DNA from: Actinomadura harenae
GTDB lineage: Bacteria > Actinomycetota > Actinomycetes > Streptosporangiales > Streptosporangiaceae
Length of the DNA: 64,000 bases
Assembly: GCF_003696215.1 (NCBI RefSeq)
Contig: NZ_RFFG01000037.1
Coordinates: 16,724-80,723 of the forward strand
Reading direction: 5' to 3'
Of the stretch, positions 33,810-42,050 are shown one piece after another. The notes beneath the pieces are model-generated. The model was not told where the DNA came from and did no database searches. It worked only from the letters and a program-made list of their open reading frames with translations. The translations under genes were made by a program, and so were the position numbers. Positions within the stretch are counted from its first letter, which is position 1. Each line of letters opens with the position of its first letter.

Positions 33810-33935
33810 CGGCGCCGACGGGTTCGCGGCCGCAGCGGAAGGCGCCGTCGCAGTCGTCCTCGATGAGAAGTCCGCCGGTCGCGCGTCCAGTCGATGGCGG
33901 CGTCAGTGGGTCGGCGGATGCCAGGCCGGCTGGTC
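33810..33935 (-). pseudogene. Remnant of a MocR/PdxR-type GntR-aminotransferase regulator
   Basis: One minus-strand frame reads RATGGLLIEDDCDGAFRCGREPVGA, matching the PLP-domain signature of MocR regulators (commonly an RATGG...EDDYD..FRYDR..VGA pattern); cited here in short parts. The preceding expected IDW is present but in another frame (DAAIDW), so at least one frameshift separates them. Only about 40 residues remain, and no start or DNA-binding domain is seen. The whole 33763-34437 frame should not be taken as a gene. Confidence 0.5.
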
Positions 33936-33938
33936 CGG

Positions 33939-34316
33939 TTAAGGGACGCGCCGCGTTCGGGACTCCTCGATCTCGTTGATGTGCTCTTCGGTCCACCGCC
34001 GCAGCGCGGTGATGGGCTCGGCCAGGCTGCGGCCGAGCGGGGTCAGGTCGTACTCGACGCGGGGCGGGATCGTCGGGTGGACGGTCCGGGTGACGAACCC
34101 GTCGGCTTCGAGCGCGCGCAGTGTCTGCGTGAGCATCTTCTGTGAGACGCCCTCGACGCGCCTGCTCAGTTCCGTGTAGCGCATGGTGCCCGCCTGGAGT
34201 GCGTCCACGACGAGGACCGTCCACTTCCCCGCGATGTGGTCGAGCACCTGCCGGGTCGGGCACTTCGCCGAGAACGCGTCGGCCGGCAGCCCGGAGGACT
34301 CCACGAGGGTCGTCAT
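33939..34316 (-). CDS. HxlR-family redox-type repressor
   Basis: A 125-residue winged-helix regulator. It has the conserved cysteine at residue 19 (SAKCPTRQVLDHIAGKWTVLV) used for quinone or electrophile sensing in YodB/CatR-type members. EGVSQKMLTQTLRALEADGFV and VEYDLTPLGRSLAEPI complete the fold. ATG 34316 is used; an upstream in-frame codon at 34334 falls in the operator. It diverges from a nitroreductase gene across a short region with a 14-bp palindrome, the classical layout of an autoregulated detoxification switch. Confidence 0.9.
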   Translation of the reverse strand: MTTLVESSGLPADAFSAKCPTRQVLDHIAGKWTVLVVDALQAGTMRYTELSRRVEGVSQKMLTQTLRALEADGFVTRTVHPTIPPRVEYDLTPLGRSLAEPITALRRWTEEHINEIEESRTRRVP

Positions 34317-34330
34317 GGAGGGAGAGTAAC

Positions 34331-34384
34331 GCACTAATTAGTGCCCTCTTCCCCCTGGAGACCCACTCTCCAATAGTTAGTGCC
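34331..34384. promoter_or_regulatory. Operator region between hxlR-like and nitroreductase genes
   Basis: The perfect palindrome GCACTAATTAGTGC (34331-34344) is followed by a second half-site. TTAGTGCC occurs at 34338-34345 and again at 34377-34384, 39 bp apart (about four helical turns). GGAGAGT (34321-34327) and ACTCTCC (34365-34371) form a further inverted pair. TAGTTA at 34374-34379 is a likely -10 five bases before the nitroreductase ATG. Confidence 0.65.
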
Positions 34385-35044
34385 ATGACAGCAACGCACA
34401 CGATGTCCGTCGCCGAAGCCATCCGCACCCGCCGCACCGTCCGCCACTACCGTCCCGACCCGGTTCCCGCGGACGCCTTGGACGCGTTGCTGGCCCTCGC
34501 CATCGAGGCCCCCACCAGCTGGAACCTCCAGGACCGGTCCGTCGTCGCCGTCACCGGCGAGGACGGGCGCGCGGGCCTGACCTGGGCCACCGGCGGCCAG
34601 CCCCAGCCGCAGGAGGCGCCGGTCGTGCTGGTCTTCGTGGCCGAACCGCTGGCCTGGCGGGACGACCACGGAGACGTCTACGACCAGGCCCTCCGCAACG
34701 GCGCGTGGAGCGAGGAGTTCGTCTCGGCGTTCTCCCAGGACGCGCACGCGTTCCAGACCGGCTTGGAGGAACGCGGCCTGCTACGGGAGTACGCGGTCAA
34801 GGACGCCATGATCGCGGCGACCTACGTGATGCTCGCCGCCACCGAGATGGGACTGGCCACATCCCCCATGAACGGCTGGGACGAGGCCAGGGTGAAGAAG
34901 GTCATCGGCGTCGACGACCGCGACGACCTGGCCATCGCCCTGCTCATGTCCATCGGCCACCCGGCCGAGGAGCGCCGCCACCCCGGCCGCCGTCCCCAGG
35001 AACGCAACGTCTTCCGCGAGTCCTACGGATCGCCTAGGACTTGA
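34385..35044 (+). CDS. Nitroreductase family protein
   Basis: A 219-residue FMN-dependent oxidoreductase. It starts with SVAEAIRTRRTVRHYRPDPVP (FMN-phosphate binding Arg residues), then IEAPTSWNLQDRSVVAV, MIAATYVMLAATEMGLATSPMNGWD and a RRHPGRR tail. Such enzymes reduce quinones, nitro compounds or flavins with NAD(P)H. There is no Shine-Dalgarno; the ATG sits right behind the operator half-site. Regulation by the divergent HxlR protein is inferred. Its last 11 bases overlap the convergent DUF397 gene. Confidence 0.9.
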   Translation: MTATHTMSVAEAIRTRRTVRHYRPDPVPADALDALLALAIEAPTSWNLQDRSVVAVTGEDGRAGLTWATGGQPQPQEAPVVLVFVAEPLAWRDDHGDVYDQALRNGAWSEEFVSAFSQDAHAFQTGLEERGLLREYAVKDAMIAATYVMLAATEMGLATSPMNGWDEARVKKVIGVDDRDDLAIALLMSIGHPAEERRHPGRRPQERNVFRESYGSPRT

Positions 35045-35216
35045 GCCGGGCGAGCAGCTCCGCGAATCCCGGACGGGTCACATGCAGATGTGGCCCGTCC
35101 GGATCCTTGGAGTCCCGAAGCCCAACCTCCGGCGCCAGCGCAGCGACTTCCACGCACTCGCCGCCTTCGCCAGAGGAGTAGCTCGACTTGCGCCACTTCA
35201 CAGGGGGATGGTTCAC
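35034..35216 (-). CDS. DUF397 domain protein
   Basis: A 60-residue protein with the family pattern VKWRKSSYSSGEGGECVEVA, VGLRDSKDPDGP and LHVTRPGFAELLARL. DUF397 proteins accompany DUF5753 helix-turn-helix regulators in actinobacteria; some pairs act in development (BldB/WhiJ-like systems). GTG 35216 overlaps the regulator's stop by four bases and has GGAGG just upstream. Longer frames extend into the regulator gene and are not real. Confidence 0.88.
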   Translation of the reverse strand: MNHPPVKWRKSSYSSGEGGECVEVAALAPEVGLRDSKDPDGPHLHVTRPGFAELLARLKS

Positions 35217-36034
35217 AGAGCCTCCATGAGTGTCCTGACCAGCCTCTCGGTCTCGGCCGTCGGGGACGCCGTACCGCGAGTGAGATCCAACGCTACGCGC
35301 ATGCGGTGAAGGATCACAGACTCCTGGACGAGGTGCCCGAAACCGAACCCGGCCTCGGTCCAACCGACCGGACACCCCTCGACGTAGTTGAGCAGGGAGT
35401 AGCCGCTGGAGACGAAGACGCCCGCGCCGTTCGGGACGACTTCGATTGAGATGTTGGGCCTCTTGCCCATCTCGATGAGATGCGCGTACTGCGCCTGCAT
35501 GACATCCCGACCGCCGATCAGCTCGCGCAGGGCGGCCTCCTTGATCAGCGCCACGACCAGCGGCGCCTCCCCGCCCTCAAGCAGTTCCTGCCGCCGCATG
35601 CGGATCGCCACCGCCTCGTCACGATCCTCCGTGTGCGGCGTCTGGCTCATGAGCTCCCTCGCGTACGCCTCGGTCTGGAGGAGACCGGGGACGTAGCCGT
35701 ACTGGAAGCTGTAGATGATCGCAGCCTGCTCCTCCTGCACGAGGTACTGGTCGAAGCCTGCGGGCAGGTGAAGTTCGCGGTTGATCTGGTGGTACTGCTC
35801 CTCGAAGAAGTCCACCTCGTAGAACTTGTCGAGGCGCTGGCTGACGTCCTCGCCGGGGAGTCTGCGGAGGGTCTCGATGGCCGAGATGAGTTTGCCGGAG
35901 ACGATGCAGGCGCTACCGACCTCCGCCTGGCTGTGTCCGGCCTCGGTGCGGAGGCGCTTGAGCTTGCGCGCGTACACGGCCCACGCGCTCTCGTGCGGGT
36001 TGAGGATGTGGCATTCGCTGTGCTTGTCAGGCAT
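35213..36034 (-). CDS. XRE helix-turn-helix regulator with DUF5753 domain
   Basis: A 273-residue regulator. The N-terminal HTH (about 20-75) reads YARKLKRLRTEAGHSQAEVG, SGKLISAIETLRRLP. The DUF5753 sensor domain (about 95-270) has EEQAAIIYSFQYGYVPGLLQTEAYAR, AIRMRRQELL, VVALIKEAALRELIGG and NISIEVVPNGAG. AAAGGAG precedes ATG 36034. It is co-transcribed with the DUF397 gene. The layout matches WhiJ-like actinobacterial regulator/effector pairs; the ligand is unknown. Confidence 0.9.
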   Translation of the reverse strand: MPDKHSECHILNPHESAWAVYARKLKRLRTEAGHSQAEVGSACIVSGKLISAIETLRRLPGEDVSQRLDKFYEVDFFEEQYHQINRELHLPAGFDQYLVQEEQAAIIYSFQYGYVPGLLQTEAYARELMSQTPHTEDRDEAVAIRMRRQELLEGGEAPLVVALIKEAALRELIGGRDVMQAQYAHLIEMGKRPNISIEVVPNGAGVFVSSGYSLLNYVEGCPVGWTEAGFGFGHLVQESVILHRMRVALDLTRGTASPTAETERLVRTLMEAL

Positions 36035-36156
36035 GTCGTAGCTCCTTTGCTACATCGACCCTGTGGCAGCGCACCTCTTCCGACCGGCACTCCGTGTCGG
36101 GAGAGTAGTGGTGAGATCACGCACAGTTCCTACTCCCCCGACCTCGGAGGGTGCCG

Positions 36157-36501
36157 ATGTGTGACGACACGACTCGCATCTGTGACCGTAGCTTCGATTC
36201 ACCGGTTGAGATAACCCGTTTGGCGAAAAGGACCAGACTCCTCGCGCTCGCCGGCGGGCTGGACGACATCGGGCTGCGGGCGCGGCTCGTCGAGAACGTC
36301 CTCAAACCGACCATCCTGCGCTGCTGGAATCCGGACACGATGGGCCGGACGATCAGCGTGACGTGCGAGAAGCCCACGGGCGGCGCGTGGACGTACTGGC
36401 TGTATCCCGGCGGGATCCGGCTCGGCGACGCGCAGGACGTCCGCGATCCCGACGACACGATCTCCACCGCGCTCGCGATCGCGACGGAGCTGGCCCGATG
36501 A
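36157..36501 (+). CDS. Hypothetical protein
   Basis: A 114-residue protein with no family I recognise. It begins MCDDTTRICDRSFDSP and has a basic helix EITRLAKRTRLLALAGG, a central TILRCWNPDTMGRTISVTCE and a WTYWLYPGGIRLG block. GGAGG lies six bases before ATG 36157; GTG 36151 is too close to it. It overlaps the next gene by ATGA and diverges from the DUF5753 regulator, so it may be under that regulator's control. Confidence 0.6.
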   Translation: MCDDTTRICDRSFDSPVEITRLAKRTRLLALAGGLDDIGLRARLVENVLKPTILRCWNPDTMGRTISVTCEKPTGGAWTYWLYPGGIRLGDAQDVRDPDDTISTALAIATELAR

Positions 36502-36824
36502 GCCTGACCTTGCGCGGGGTGGGGGTTCGGGCGACCGACCTGGACGCGTGGCGGGCGCGGCGGCTGCTGTGGCGGTTGGCGCTCGACCTGCGCGGACGCG
36601 GCTGGACGACGGAGGCGCGGACGGCCGAGTTCCCGCCGATGCTGCGCGTCCGGGCCCCGGGGATGCCGTCGATCGGCGAGACGGTCACGGCCGTCCGGCA
36701 CGTGGACGGGTGGTGGTTCCGGACGTCCGGCGGACGGAACATCGCGCACGCGACCGACACCGCGTCCGCCGCCGGGACGCTCGACGAGCTGCTGCGGCCC
36801 TGGCTCGACGCCGCCTCTCCCTGA
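36498..36824 (+). CDS. Hypothetical protein
   Basis: A 108-residue protein, MSLTLRGVGVRATDLDAWRA..., with no recognised family. The middle reads PMLRVRAPGMPSIGETVTAVR and WWFRTSGGRNIAHATDTASAA, suggesting a small beta domain. ATG 36498 overlaps the previous stop (ATGA), and the frame upstream of it is a shadow. The two hypothetical genes form a coupled pair, likely functioning together. Confidence 0.6.
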   Translation: MSLTLRGVGVRATDLDAWRARRLLWRLALDLRGRGWTTEARTAEFPPMLRVRAPGMPSIGETVTAVRHVDGWWFRTSGGRNIAHATDTASAAGTLDELLRPWLDAASP

Positions 36825-36834
36825 GGGGACCGGG

Positions 36835-37797
36835 TCAGCGGCCGGTGTGCTTGGCGATGAAGTCGGCGATGGTCTCCTGCATCTGCGTCAGGCCGGGCTC
36901 TTCGAGCGGGTAGTGGCCCGCGTTGTCGAGCATGACCGTGTCGACAGGGACCTTCGTGATGCGGGACAGGAAGGGCGTGCTCAGGTAGAGCGGCGTCCAG
37001 CGGTCCATGGCGGGCTGGGTCAGCAGGACGGGACAGGCGTCGAAGTCCTCGGGCTCGACGGCGGGCGTGTAGTTCATATACGTGTCCAGGAACCGGATGC
37101 TGACCCGGTTCGCGGCGGACGTCCGGTCCTTCATGAAGATCTTCATGGCGGCCGGGTCGTTGGCGAGCGCGGACATCTTGGCGGCGAGGCTCATCGGGTA
37201 CTTCACGGACGCGAGCGGCGTCCGGGCCAGCGTCGACAGGAGCGGGATCCCGTAGCGGGCGGTCAGCCTGTCGTGCGCGGTCTCCTCGCGTACCAGCCGG
37301 TCACGCTGGTCGAGGAAGGTCATGCCGACGATGCCCGCGACCGTCCCGCGCGGCGCCTTCGCGGCGGCGTGGTAGGTCACCATGCCGCCCGCGCTGAGCC
37401 CGTACAGGACGATCGGCCGGTCGTCGCGGGCGCGCTCGCGGAGCAGGAAGTCGACGAGCAGGTCGACCCAGTCGTCGTAGGACGGTGTAGTACCGGGCTT
37501 GACCCGGGTGAGGCCGTAGCCGAGGTTGTCCAGGGCGATCGTCTCGTAGCCCTTGCGGGCGAGCGGGGCGCCGAGGATGAGCGACATCTGGCGTCCGTTC
37601 GTCCCGACGCCGTGGTGCAGGACGACCTTCGCCCTCGCCTTCGGGTTCGGGTAGCGGTCGAGGTGGACGCGGTGTCCGCGCCACTCCCAGAAGTCCTCCT
37701 CGGGTGCGGTCCGGTCGTCCAGGCGCAGCCGATCCGGCAGGCGTTGTTGCAGGTCACGCCATGCTCGCTGGTCTCGGTAGAACGCGGGACCACTCAT
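36835..37797 (-). CDS. Alpha/beta hydrolase
   Basis: A 320-residue serine hydrolase. VVLHHGVGTNGRQMS forms the oxyanion region, the nucleophile elbow is LYGLSAGGMVTYHA near residue 136, a lid follows, and the catalytic acid and His are suggested by LTQPAMDRWTPL and DNAGHYPLEEPG. No signal peptide is present. The substrate may be an ester or lactone. It overlaps the upstream TetR gene by ATGA, so the regulator probably controls it. Confidence 0.85.
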   Translation of the reverse strand: MSGPAFYRDQRAWRDLQQRLPDRLRLDDRTAPEEDFWEWRGHRVHLDRYPNPKARAKVVLHHGVGTNGRQMSLILGAPLARKGYETIALDNLGYGLTRVKPGTTPSYDDWVDLLVDFLLRERARDDRPIVLYGLSAGGMVTYHAAAKAPRGTVAGIVGMTFLDQRDRLVREETAHDRLTARYGIPLLSTLARTPLASVKYPMSLAAKMSALANDPAAMKIFMKDRTSAANRVSIRFLDTYMNYTPAVEPEDFDACPVLLTQPAMDRWTPLYLSTPFLSRITKVPVDTVMLDNAGHYPLEEPGLTQMQETIADFIAKHTGR

Positions 37798-38372
37798 CCC
37801 TCCCCCTTTCGTCCGGCGCGTCCGCCCAACGCCCCGGCGGTGATCATCCGCACTCCGGCGCGGAGCTCGCGCCGGACCGCCTCGACGTCGCGCAGGTCGT
37901 CCTCGAGGCCCCGGGTGAAGGTCAGCAGGACGCCCGCCGCCTGCCGCGCCGTGTCCGGGGCGACCTCGGCCAGGGCCTGCGCGATCAGCTCGGCGAGCCC
38001 GTCCACGTATGCGCCGATCATGTCGGGGACCTGCGCGGACGCGACGGACAGCAGCTCCCGCGCGTGCGCCGGGCCGTCCCGCCGGAGCCGGAACGCGACC
38101 TCGAGCTTCACGCCGAGCACCGCGAGCACCTTCTCCTCGGGTGTACCCGCCGCGTCCGCCGCCACCCGCGCCGCCGCGGCCGCCTCGTCCAGCCGGGCCC
38201 GGACGACCCGCGCGGCCGCCTCCTCCTTGGACCCGACGTACTTGTAGACGGTCGGCCGGGACATCCCCGCCTCGTCGACGATGTCGGAGATCGTCGTGCG
38301 CCGGTATCCGTACCTGCAGAAACAGCGGTACGCGGCGTCCAGCACGCGCTGCGCGGAGCCCTCCTTCACCAT
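37794..38372 (-). CDS. TetR-family regulator
   Basis: A 192-residue repressor-type protein. The HTH (about 8-55) has RVLDAAYRCFCRYGYRRTTISDIVDEAGMSRPTVYKYVGSKEEA, cited as its key pattern in parts: TISDIVDEAGMSRPTVYKY. The C-terminal ligand domain includes VLLTFTRGLEDD. It heads a two-gene operon with the alpha/beta hydrolase. The 139-nt gap to the divergent DUF1254 gene contains an AT-rich stretch around 38383-38406 that could hold the operator. Confidence 0.9.
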   Translation of the reverse strand: MVKEGSAQRVLDAAYRCFCRYGYRRTTISDIVDEAGMSRPTVYKYVGSKEEAAARVVRARLDEAAAAARVAADAAGTPEEKVLAVLGVKLEVAFRLRRDGPAHARELLSVASAQVPDMIGAYVDGLAELIAQALAEVAPDTARQAAGVLLTFTRGLEDDLRDVEAVRRELRAGVRMITAGALGGRAGRKGEG

Positions 38373-38511
38373 GCTGACGAACTTAACACCTGAGTCGAAT
38401 CTGTAAACCCATCACGCGGGCTTGTTCCGATTTGGCGCGCCGACGTCCGTGACTTGGCGAACGCGCGGGGATAGCTACCGGGACTTGGCCGTCGCAGCGC
38501 GAGGAGGCGTC

Positions 38512-39858
38512 GTGGACGTGCCCGTCCCCAGATGGGACACCGTGCTGGGCCTTCCGGCCCCGCAGAACCTGGACGACCTGTACGACCTGCGCGACCTCCA
38601 GGCGGCCTGCCTGCTCTACCAGTGGGGCCTGCCGATCGTGGCGATGGCCCGGCTGGAGCGGGCCGTCCGCGAGGTCGTGCACGCGCGCGCCGAGGACGTC
38701 GGCGCCTTCGTCACCTACGCCGAGCGGCGCGGCATCCTCACCCCGAACACGATCACGCCGTACTACATCACCTGCGTGGACCTCTCGGTCACCGGCCCGA
38801 TCATCCTGGACGTCCCGGACGGGCCCATCGCCGGCGGCGTCACCGACTTCTGGCAGCGCCACATCACCGACATCGGGCCGGACGGCGGACGCCACGTCGT
38901 CACCGGCCCCGGCCACTCCCCGCCCGATCTCGGCACGGACGTCCGTGTCGCCGAGTCCCGGACCAACAACATCATGTGCGGCCTGCGGATCCTCACCCCC
39001 GACGCCGACGGCGACCTCATCCGCCGGTTCCGCGTCCGGCGCTTCGACCAGCGCGACGACCCGCCGCCCACCCGCGTCCTGCACCCGGACGGCACCACCT
39101 GGTTCCAGGCCCAGCCCGCCGGGCTCGACTACTTCCGCGAACTCGCCGCGATCCTCGCCCGCGAACCCGTCGAGGAACGCGACCGCTTCTTCGCGGGCAT
39201 CGCCGCCACCCTCGGCATCCGCCGCGAACGGCCCTTCGAACCCGGCGAACGCGTCCAGGAGATCCTCACCGAGGCCGCGCGCCTCGGCGAGGCGTTCGCG
39301 CAGGCCACGGCCTACGCCAAGCGCTTCCCCACCGCCACCTACCGGCCCGACTCGCGCTGGACCCGCGTCGCCAACGTCGAGCCGTCCCACGTCCGCGACG
39401 GCCTCGGCCAGTTCTTCGAACGCGCCGCCTGGTTCTACGAGGCCACCGGCATGTCCGAGGGCATGGCCCACCCCACCCCCGGATCCGGGCAGGGCTACCT
39501 CGGCACCTACACCGACGGCGACGGCGACTGGCTCGACGGCGGACGCGCCTACACCCTCCGCGTCCCGGCCGACCCGCCCGCACGCCAGTTCTGGTCCGTC
39601 TGCGTCTACGACGCCCTCGACCGCACCCTGCCCGGCAACCCGTCCCAGCACGCCGAACTGTCCTCGCGCGACGCCCTCGTCACCCAGCCGGACGGCAGCG
39701 TCATCATCCACTTCGGCCCGGATCGCCCCGCCCACCGCGTGAACTGGATCCAGACCGTCCCGGGCCGCCCCTGGTTCGCCTACCTGCGCCTCTACGCCCC
39801 GACCGAACCGTACTTCGACCGCACCTGGCCCCTCCCCGACATCGAACCCGCGCACTGA
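38512..39858 (+). CDS. DUF1254/DUF1214 domain protein
   Basis: A 448-residue protein. The DUF1254 part (about 25-190) has YAERRGILTPNTITPYYITC and GPIILDVPDGPIAGGVTDFW. The DUF1214 part (about 330-445) has YTLRVPADPPARQFWSVCVYDAL, LVTQPDGSVIIHFGP and WFAYLRLYAPTEPYFDRTW. Function in this family is unknown. GTG 38512 has GAGGAGG four to five bases upstream, preferred over ATG 38422, whose first 30 residues look non-coding. Its stop abuts the convergent kinase gene with no gap. Confidence 0.82.
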   Translation: MDVPVPRWDTVLGLPAPQNLDDLYDLRDLQAACLLYQWGLPIVAMARLERAVREVVHARAEDVGAFVTYAERRGILTPNTITPYYITCVDLSVTGPIILDVPDGPIAGGVTDFWQRHITDIGPDGGRHVVTGPGHSPPDLGTDVRVAESRTNNIMCGLRILTPDADGDLIRRFRVRRFDQRDDPPPTRVLHPDGTTWFQAQPAGLDYFRELAAILAREPVEERDRFFAGIAATLGIRRERPFEPGERVQEILTEAARLGEAFAQATAYAKRFPTATYRPDSRWTRVANVEPSHVRDGLGQFFERAAWFYEATGMSEGMAHPTPGSGQGYLGTYTDGDGDWLDGGRAYTLRVPADPPARQFWSVCVYDALDRTLPGNPSQHAELSSRDALVTQPDGSVIIHFGPDRPAHRVNWIQTVPGRPWFAYLRLYAPTEPYFDRTWPLPDIEPAH

Positions 39859-40383
39859 TCACCCCCGCGCGAACGCCGCGATCTCGTCCAGCGCGGGCCG
39901 GTATCCGTCGGACGTGTCGACGTCCAGGGTCGGGACGTCCATCTCCACCCGCTGGAAGCCGTCCTGGAACGTCAGCGTGTGATCCGCGTGCGCCCGCCGA
40001 TGCCCGTCCGCCTCCAGCCGCCGCACGACCCGCTCCCTGCGCACGCCCACCGGCGCGTCACACCGAACGATCCGAACGTCCGCGACGTCCGTCAACGTCC
40101 CGAGCCGCGGCCGCCACACCCGATCCTGGAACGCCGCCTCGGCGACGACCGTGCACCCGGTCTGGAGCATCATCCGCAGGACGTCGAAGAACAACTCCGT
40201 CGCCTGCCACGTCGCCGCGTCCCCGGGCTCCGCCCGATACTCCGCGTCCCCGAGGACCAGCCCCTGCTTGATCTCGTCCCGCACCACCGCCGGACACCCG
40301 AGCACCCGGCCCAGCCGATGCGCCAGCGTCGTCTTCCCAACCCCCGCCGCCCCACTCACCACAACCAGCCCTGGCCGCCCCAT
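39859..40383 (-). CDS. P-loop NTP-dependent kinase-like protein
   Basis: A 174-residue AAA_33-type P-loop protein. It has the Walker A motif VVSGAAGVGKTTLA at the N-terminus, the lid/Arg region VVRDEIKQGLVLGDA, a Walker B-like CTVVAEAAF and RIVRCDAPVGVRRERVVRR. Such proteins phosphorylate small metabolites or nucleosides; the substrate is not evident. It lies 23 nt downstream of the AAA ATPase gene on the same strand. Confidence 0.82.
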   Translation of the reverse strand: MGRPGLVVVSGAAGVGKTTLAHRLGRVLGCPAVVRDEIKQGLVLGDAEYRAEPGDAATWQATELFFDVLRMMLQTGCTVVAEAAFQDRVWRPRLGTLTDVADVRIVRCDAPVGVRRERVVRRLEADGHRRAHADHTLTFQDGFQRVEMDVPTLDVDTSDGYRPALDEIAAFARG

Positions 40384-40406
40384 CCCCGCAGGCTAACCCG
40401 GCGCCC

Positions 40407-41999
40407 TTAAGCGCGAACGAGAGTGATCTTTCGTCCGGCGGTGGATTCGACGGACTCCACCGTCGTACGCTCAGCGACCGGCGGGGCGCTCTTGCGGCGG
40501 TCGAACACGATCAGCGTCCCGGTGTCGAGGCCGAGACTGTCCAGGTAGCCGTCGAGCTGGTCCAGGCTGTAGGGATTCGGGTAGTCCGCATCGCTTCTGT
40601 GGACTCTCAGCTCGAACGCCGCCCGCTGGATCGCTCGCCTGCCCTGCTCATCCGTGTACGGCCTGCGAAGGGCGAGATCGAGGCCACCCATGCAGAGCCC
40701 GTACTCGCCCCCGATGAGGCCGTCACCGTCCAGGACCCGCTGGAGGAAGCCGATGAACGCCAGGTGGCAGGCCGCCTCGCGGTAGTGGCGGCGCTTGTCC
40801 AGGGTCTCGGGGTGGTCCTCCCAGAACGCGAGGAATCCGTCCAGCAGCTTGCCGACGTCCAGACGTCCGTCCGGGAGCAGCAGGGCTCGCGGCTCGATGA
40901 GAAGGGCGTGCTGGAGGGACCGCGACAGGGTCCTCGTGATCGCTTCCTGGTAGATCGGATTGGAGATCCGCAGCGGGGGCTCCTGGGGGGCGAGGCCGAG
41001 AGCCCGCACGAAGCTCACAGCCTCGTAGTAGGTCACGTCGTCGCATTGGGCCAGGTCGTCCGTCGCCTTGAGGGTGCCCTTGAGCAGCGGCTCGATGACC
41101 CGCCGCGTCCGGGGCTCGGGCAGGTGCGCCATCAGGTGAGCGAGATGGGCGGGGTTGTTCTGGATGAGCCGCTCGACGGCCCGGTCCACGAGCTCCTCGG
41201 TGATCGGCTGGGACGCCGGGACGCACATGACCTCGATGATGTCCCTGGCCAGGGCGTTCACCATCCACGGCTGCCCTTGGGTCACCTCGAACACCCGCTG
41301 GACGGCCGTCGCTTCGAAGACCTGCCCGGTCTCCTCGGTGTGCTGGGCGTACAGCTCGGCGACCTCGTCCAACGTGAAGTCACCGAGGCGCAGGGTCGTG
41401 ACACTGATGTCGTAGGGAACAGGAGTGCCCATGCGAGGGTCACTGTGAGTGTTCTCAAGGTCGTGCACGTTCTGCATCCCGCACAGCGCCACCGAATGCG
41501 GAAACGGGGTCGGCGTGGACATCGCGCCGCAACGGAGCTGGGCGAGCACGTCGGCGAGGCGGGGCCAGGGCAGGCAGTCGATCTCGTCGAAGAGCAGGAC
41601 CAGCGGCCGCGAACTGGTCGCCGCCCACTCCGTGAACGCGTCCCCGACCAGGAGGGACGACGGCTCGGCATCGTCCTTCGCGGGAGGCAGGCAGTCCGTC
41701 GGCAGGCCGCAGTCCTCGGCCGCGTTCCGTACCGAGGCAAGGATGAGCCCCTGGGAGCGACGCCGGTCCTCGGCCATGGCGGCGGTCTCGCACGAGAACC
41801 GCACTGCGGCATAGTCGCCCGTGGCGTTGAGCGCTCGGGCCAGCGACTCCAGCATGGTGGTCCTGCCCGACTGCCGGGGCGCGTACACCACGAAGTAGTC
41901 CCCTCGCTCTGCCAGCCTCCTCGCTTCCGGGAGGCGGGCGAGCGGGTCGAGCATGTAGTGCTTGCCCGGGATACAGGGGCCGGCCGTGTTGAACTCCAT
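40407..41999 (-). CDS. AAA ATPase with atypical Walker A and nuclease-like C-terminus
   Basis: A 530-residue cytosolic protein. It begins with NTAGPCIPGKHYMLDPLAR, typical of AAA-ATPase-like (AAA_35-type) proteins. The P-loop reads YAPRQSGRTTML, with Arg at residue 46 where Lys is expected. Walker B is LVLLFDEIDCLP. The C-terminus (about 460-515) has AAFELRVHRSD and DQLDGYLDSLGLDTGTLIVFDRR, resembling a PD-(D/E)XK nuclease fold with Glu-x-Arg in place of Glu-x-Lys. GTG 42002, seven bases after TAGCGT, is an equally good start. Defence-related or orphan function is possible. Confidence 0.72.
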   Translation of the reverse strand: MEFNTAGPCIPGKHYMLDPLARLPEARRLAERGDYFVVYAPRQSGRTTMLESLARALNATGDYAAVRFSCETAAMAEDRRRSQGLILASVRNAAEDCGLPTDCLPPAKDDAEPSSLLVGDAFTEWAATSSRPLVLLFDEIDCLPWPRLADVLAQLRCGAMSTPTPFPHSVALCGMQNVHDLENTHSDPRMGTPVPYDISVTTLRLGDFTLDEVAELYAQHTEETGQVFEATAVQRVFEVTQGQPWMVNALARDIIEVMCVPASQPITEELVDRAVERLIQNNPAHLAHLMAHLPEPRTRRVIEPLLKGTLKATDDLAQCDDVTYYEAVSFVRALGLAPQEPPLRISNPIYQEAITRTLSRSLQHALLIEPRALLLPDGRLDVGKLLDGFLAFWEDHPETLDKRRHYREAACHLAFIGFLQRVLDGDGLIGGEYGLCMGGLDLALRRPYTDEQGRRAIQRAAFELRVHRSDADYPNPYSLDQLDGYLDSLGLDTGTLIVFDRRKSAPPVAERTTVESVESTAGRKITLVRA

Positions 42000-42050
42000 C
42001 ACGCTTCGCACGCTAGCGATCACGCAGAGCCCCTGTGGGTGGTTCGGGGG

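Noticed and set aside
33763..34437. 224-residue minus-strand frame overlapping the HxlR gene
   Set aside because: Most of it is a shadow of the HxlR gene; only the 3' part resembles a MocR fragment, and that part is frameshifted.
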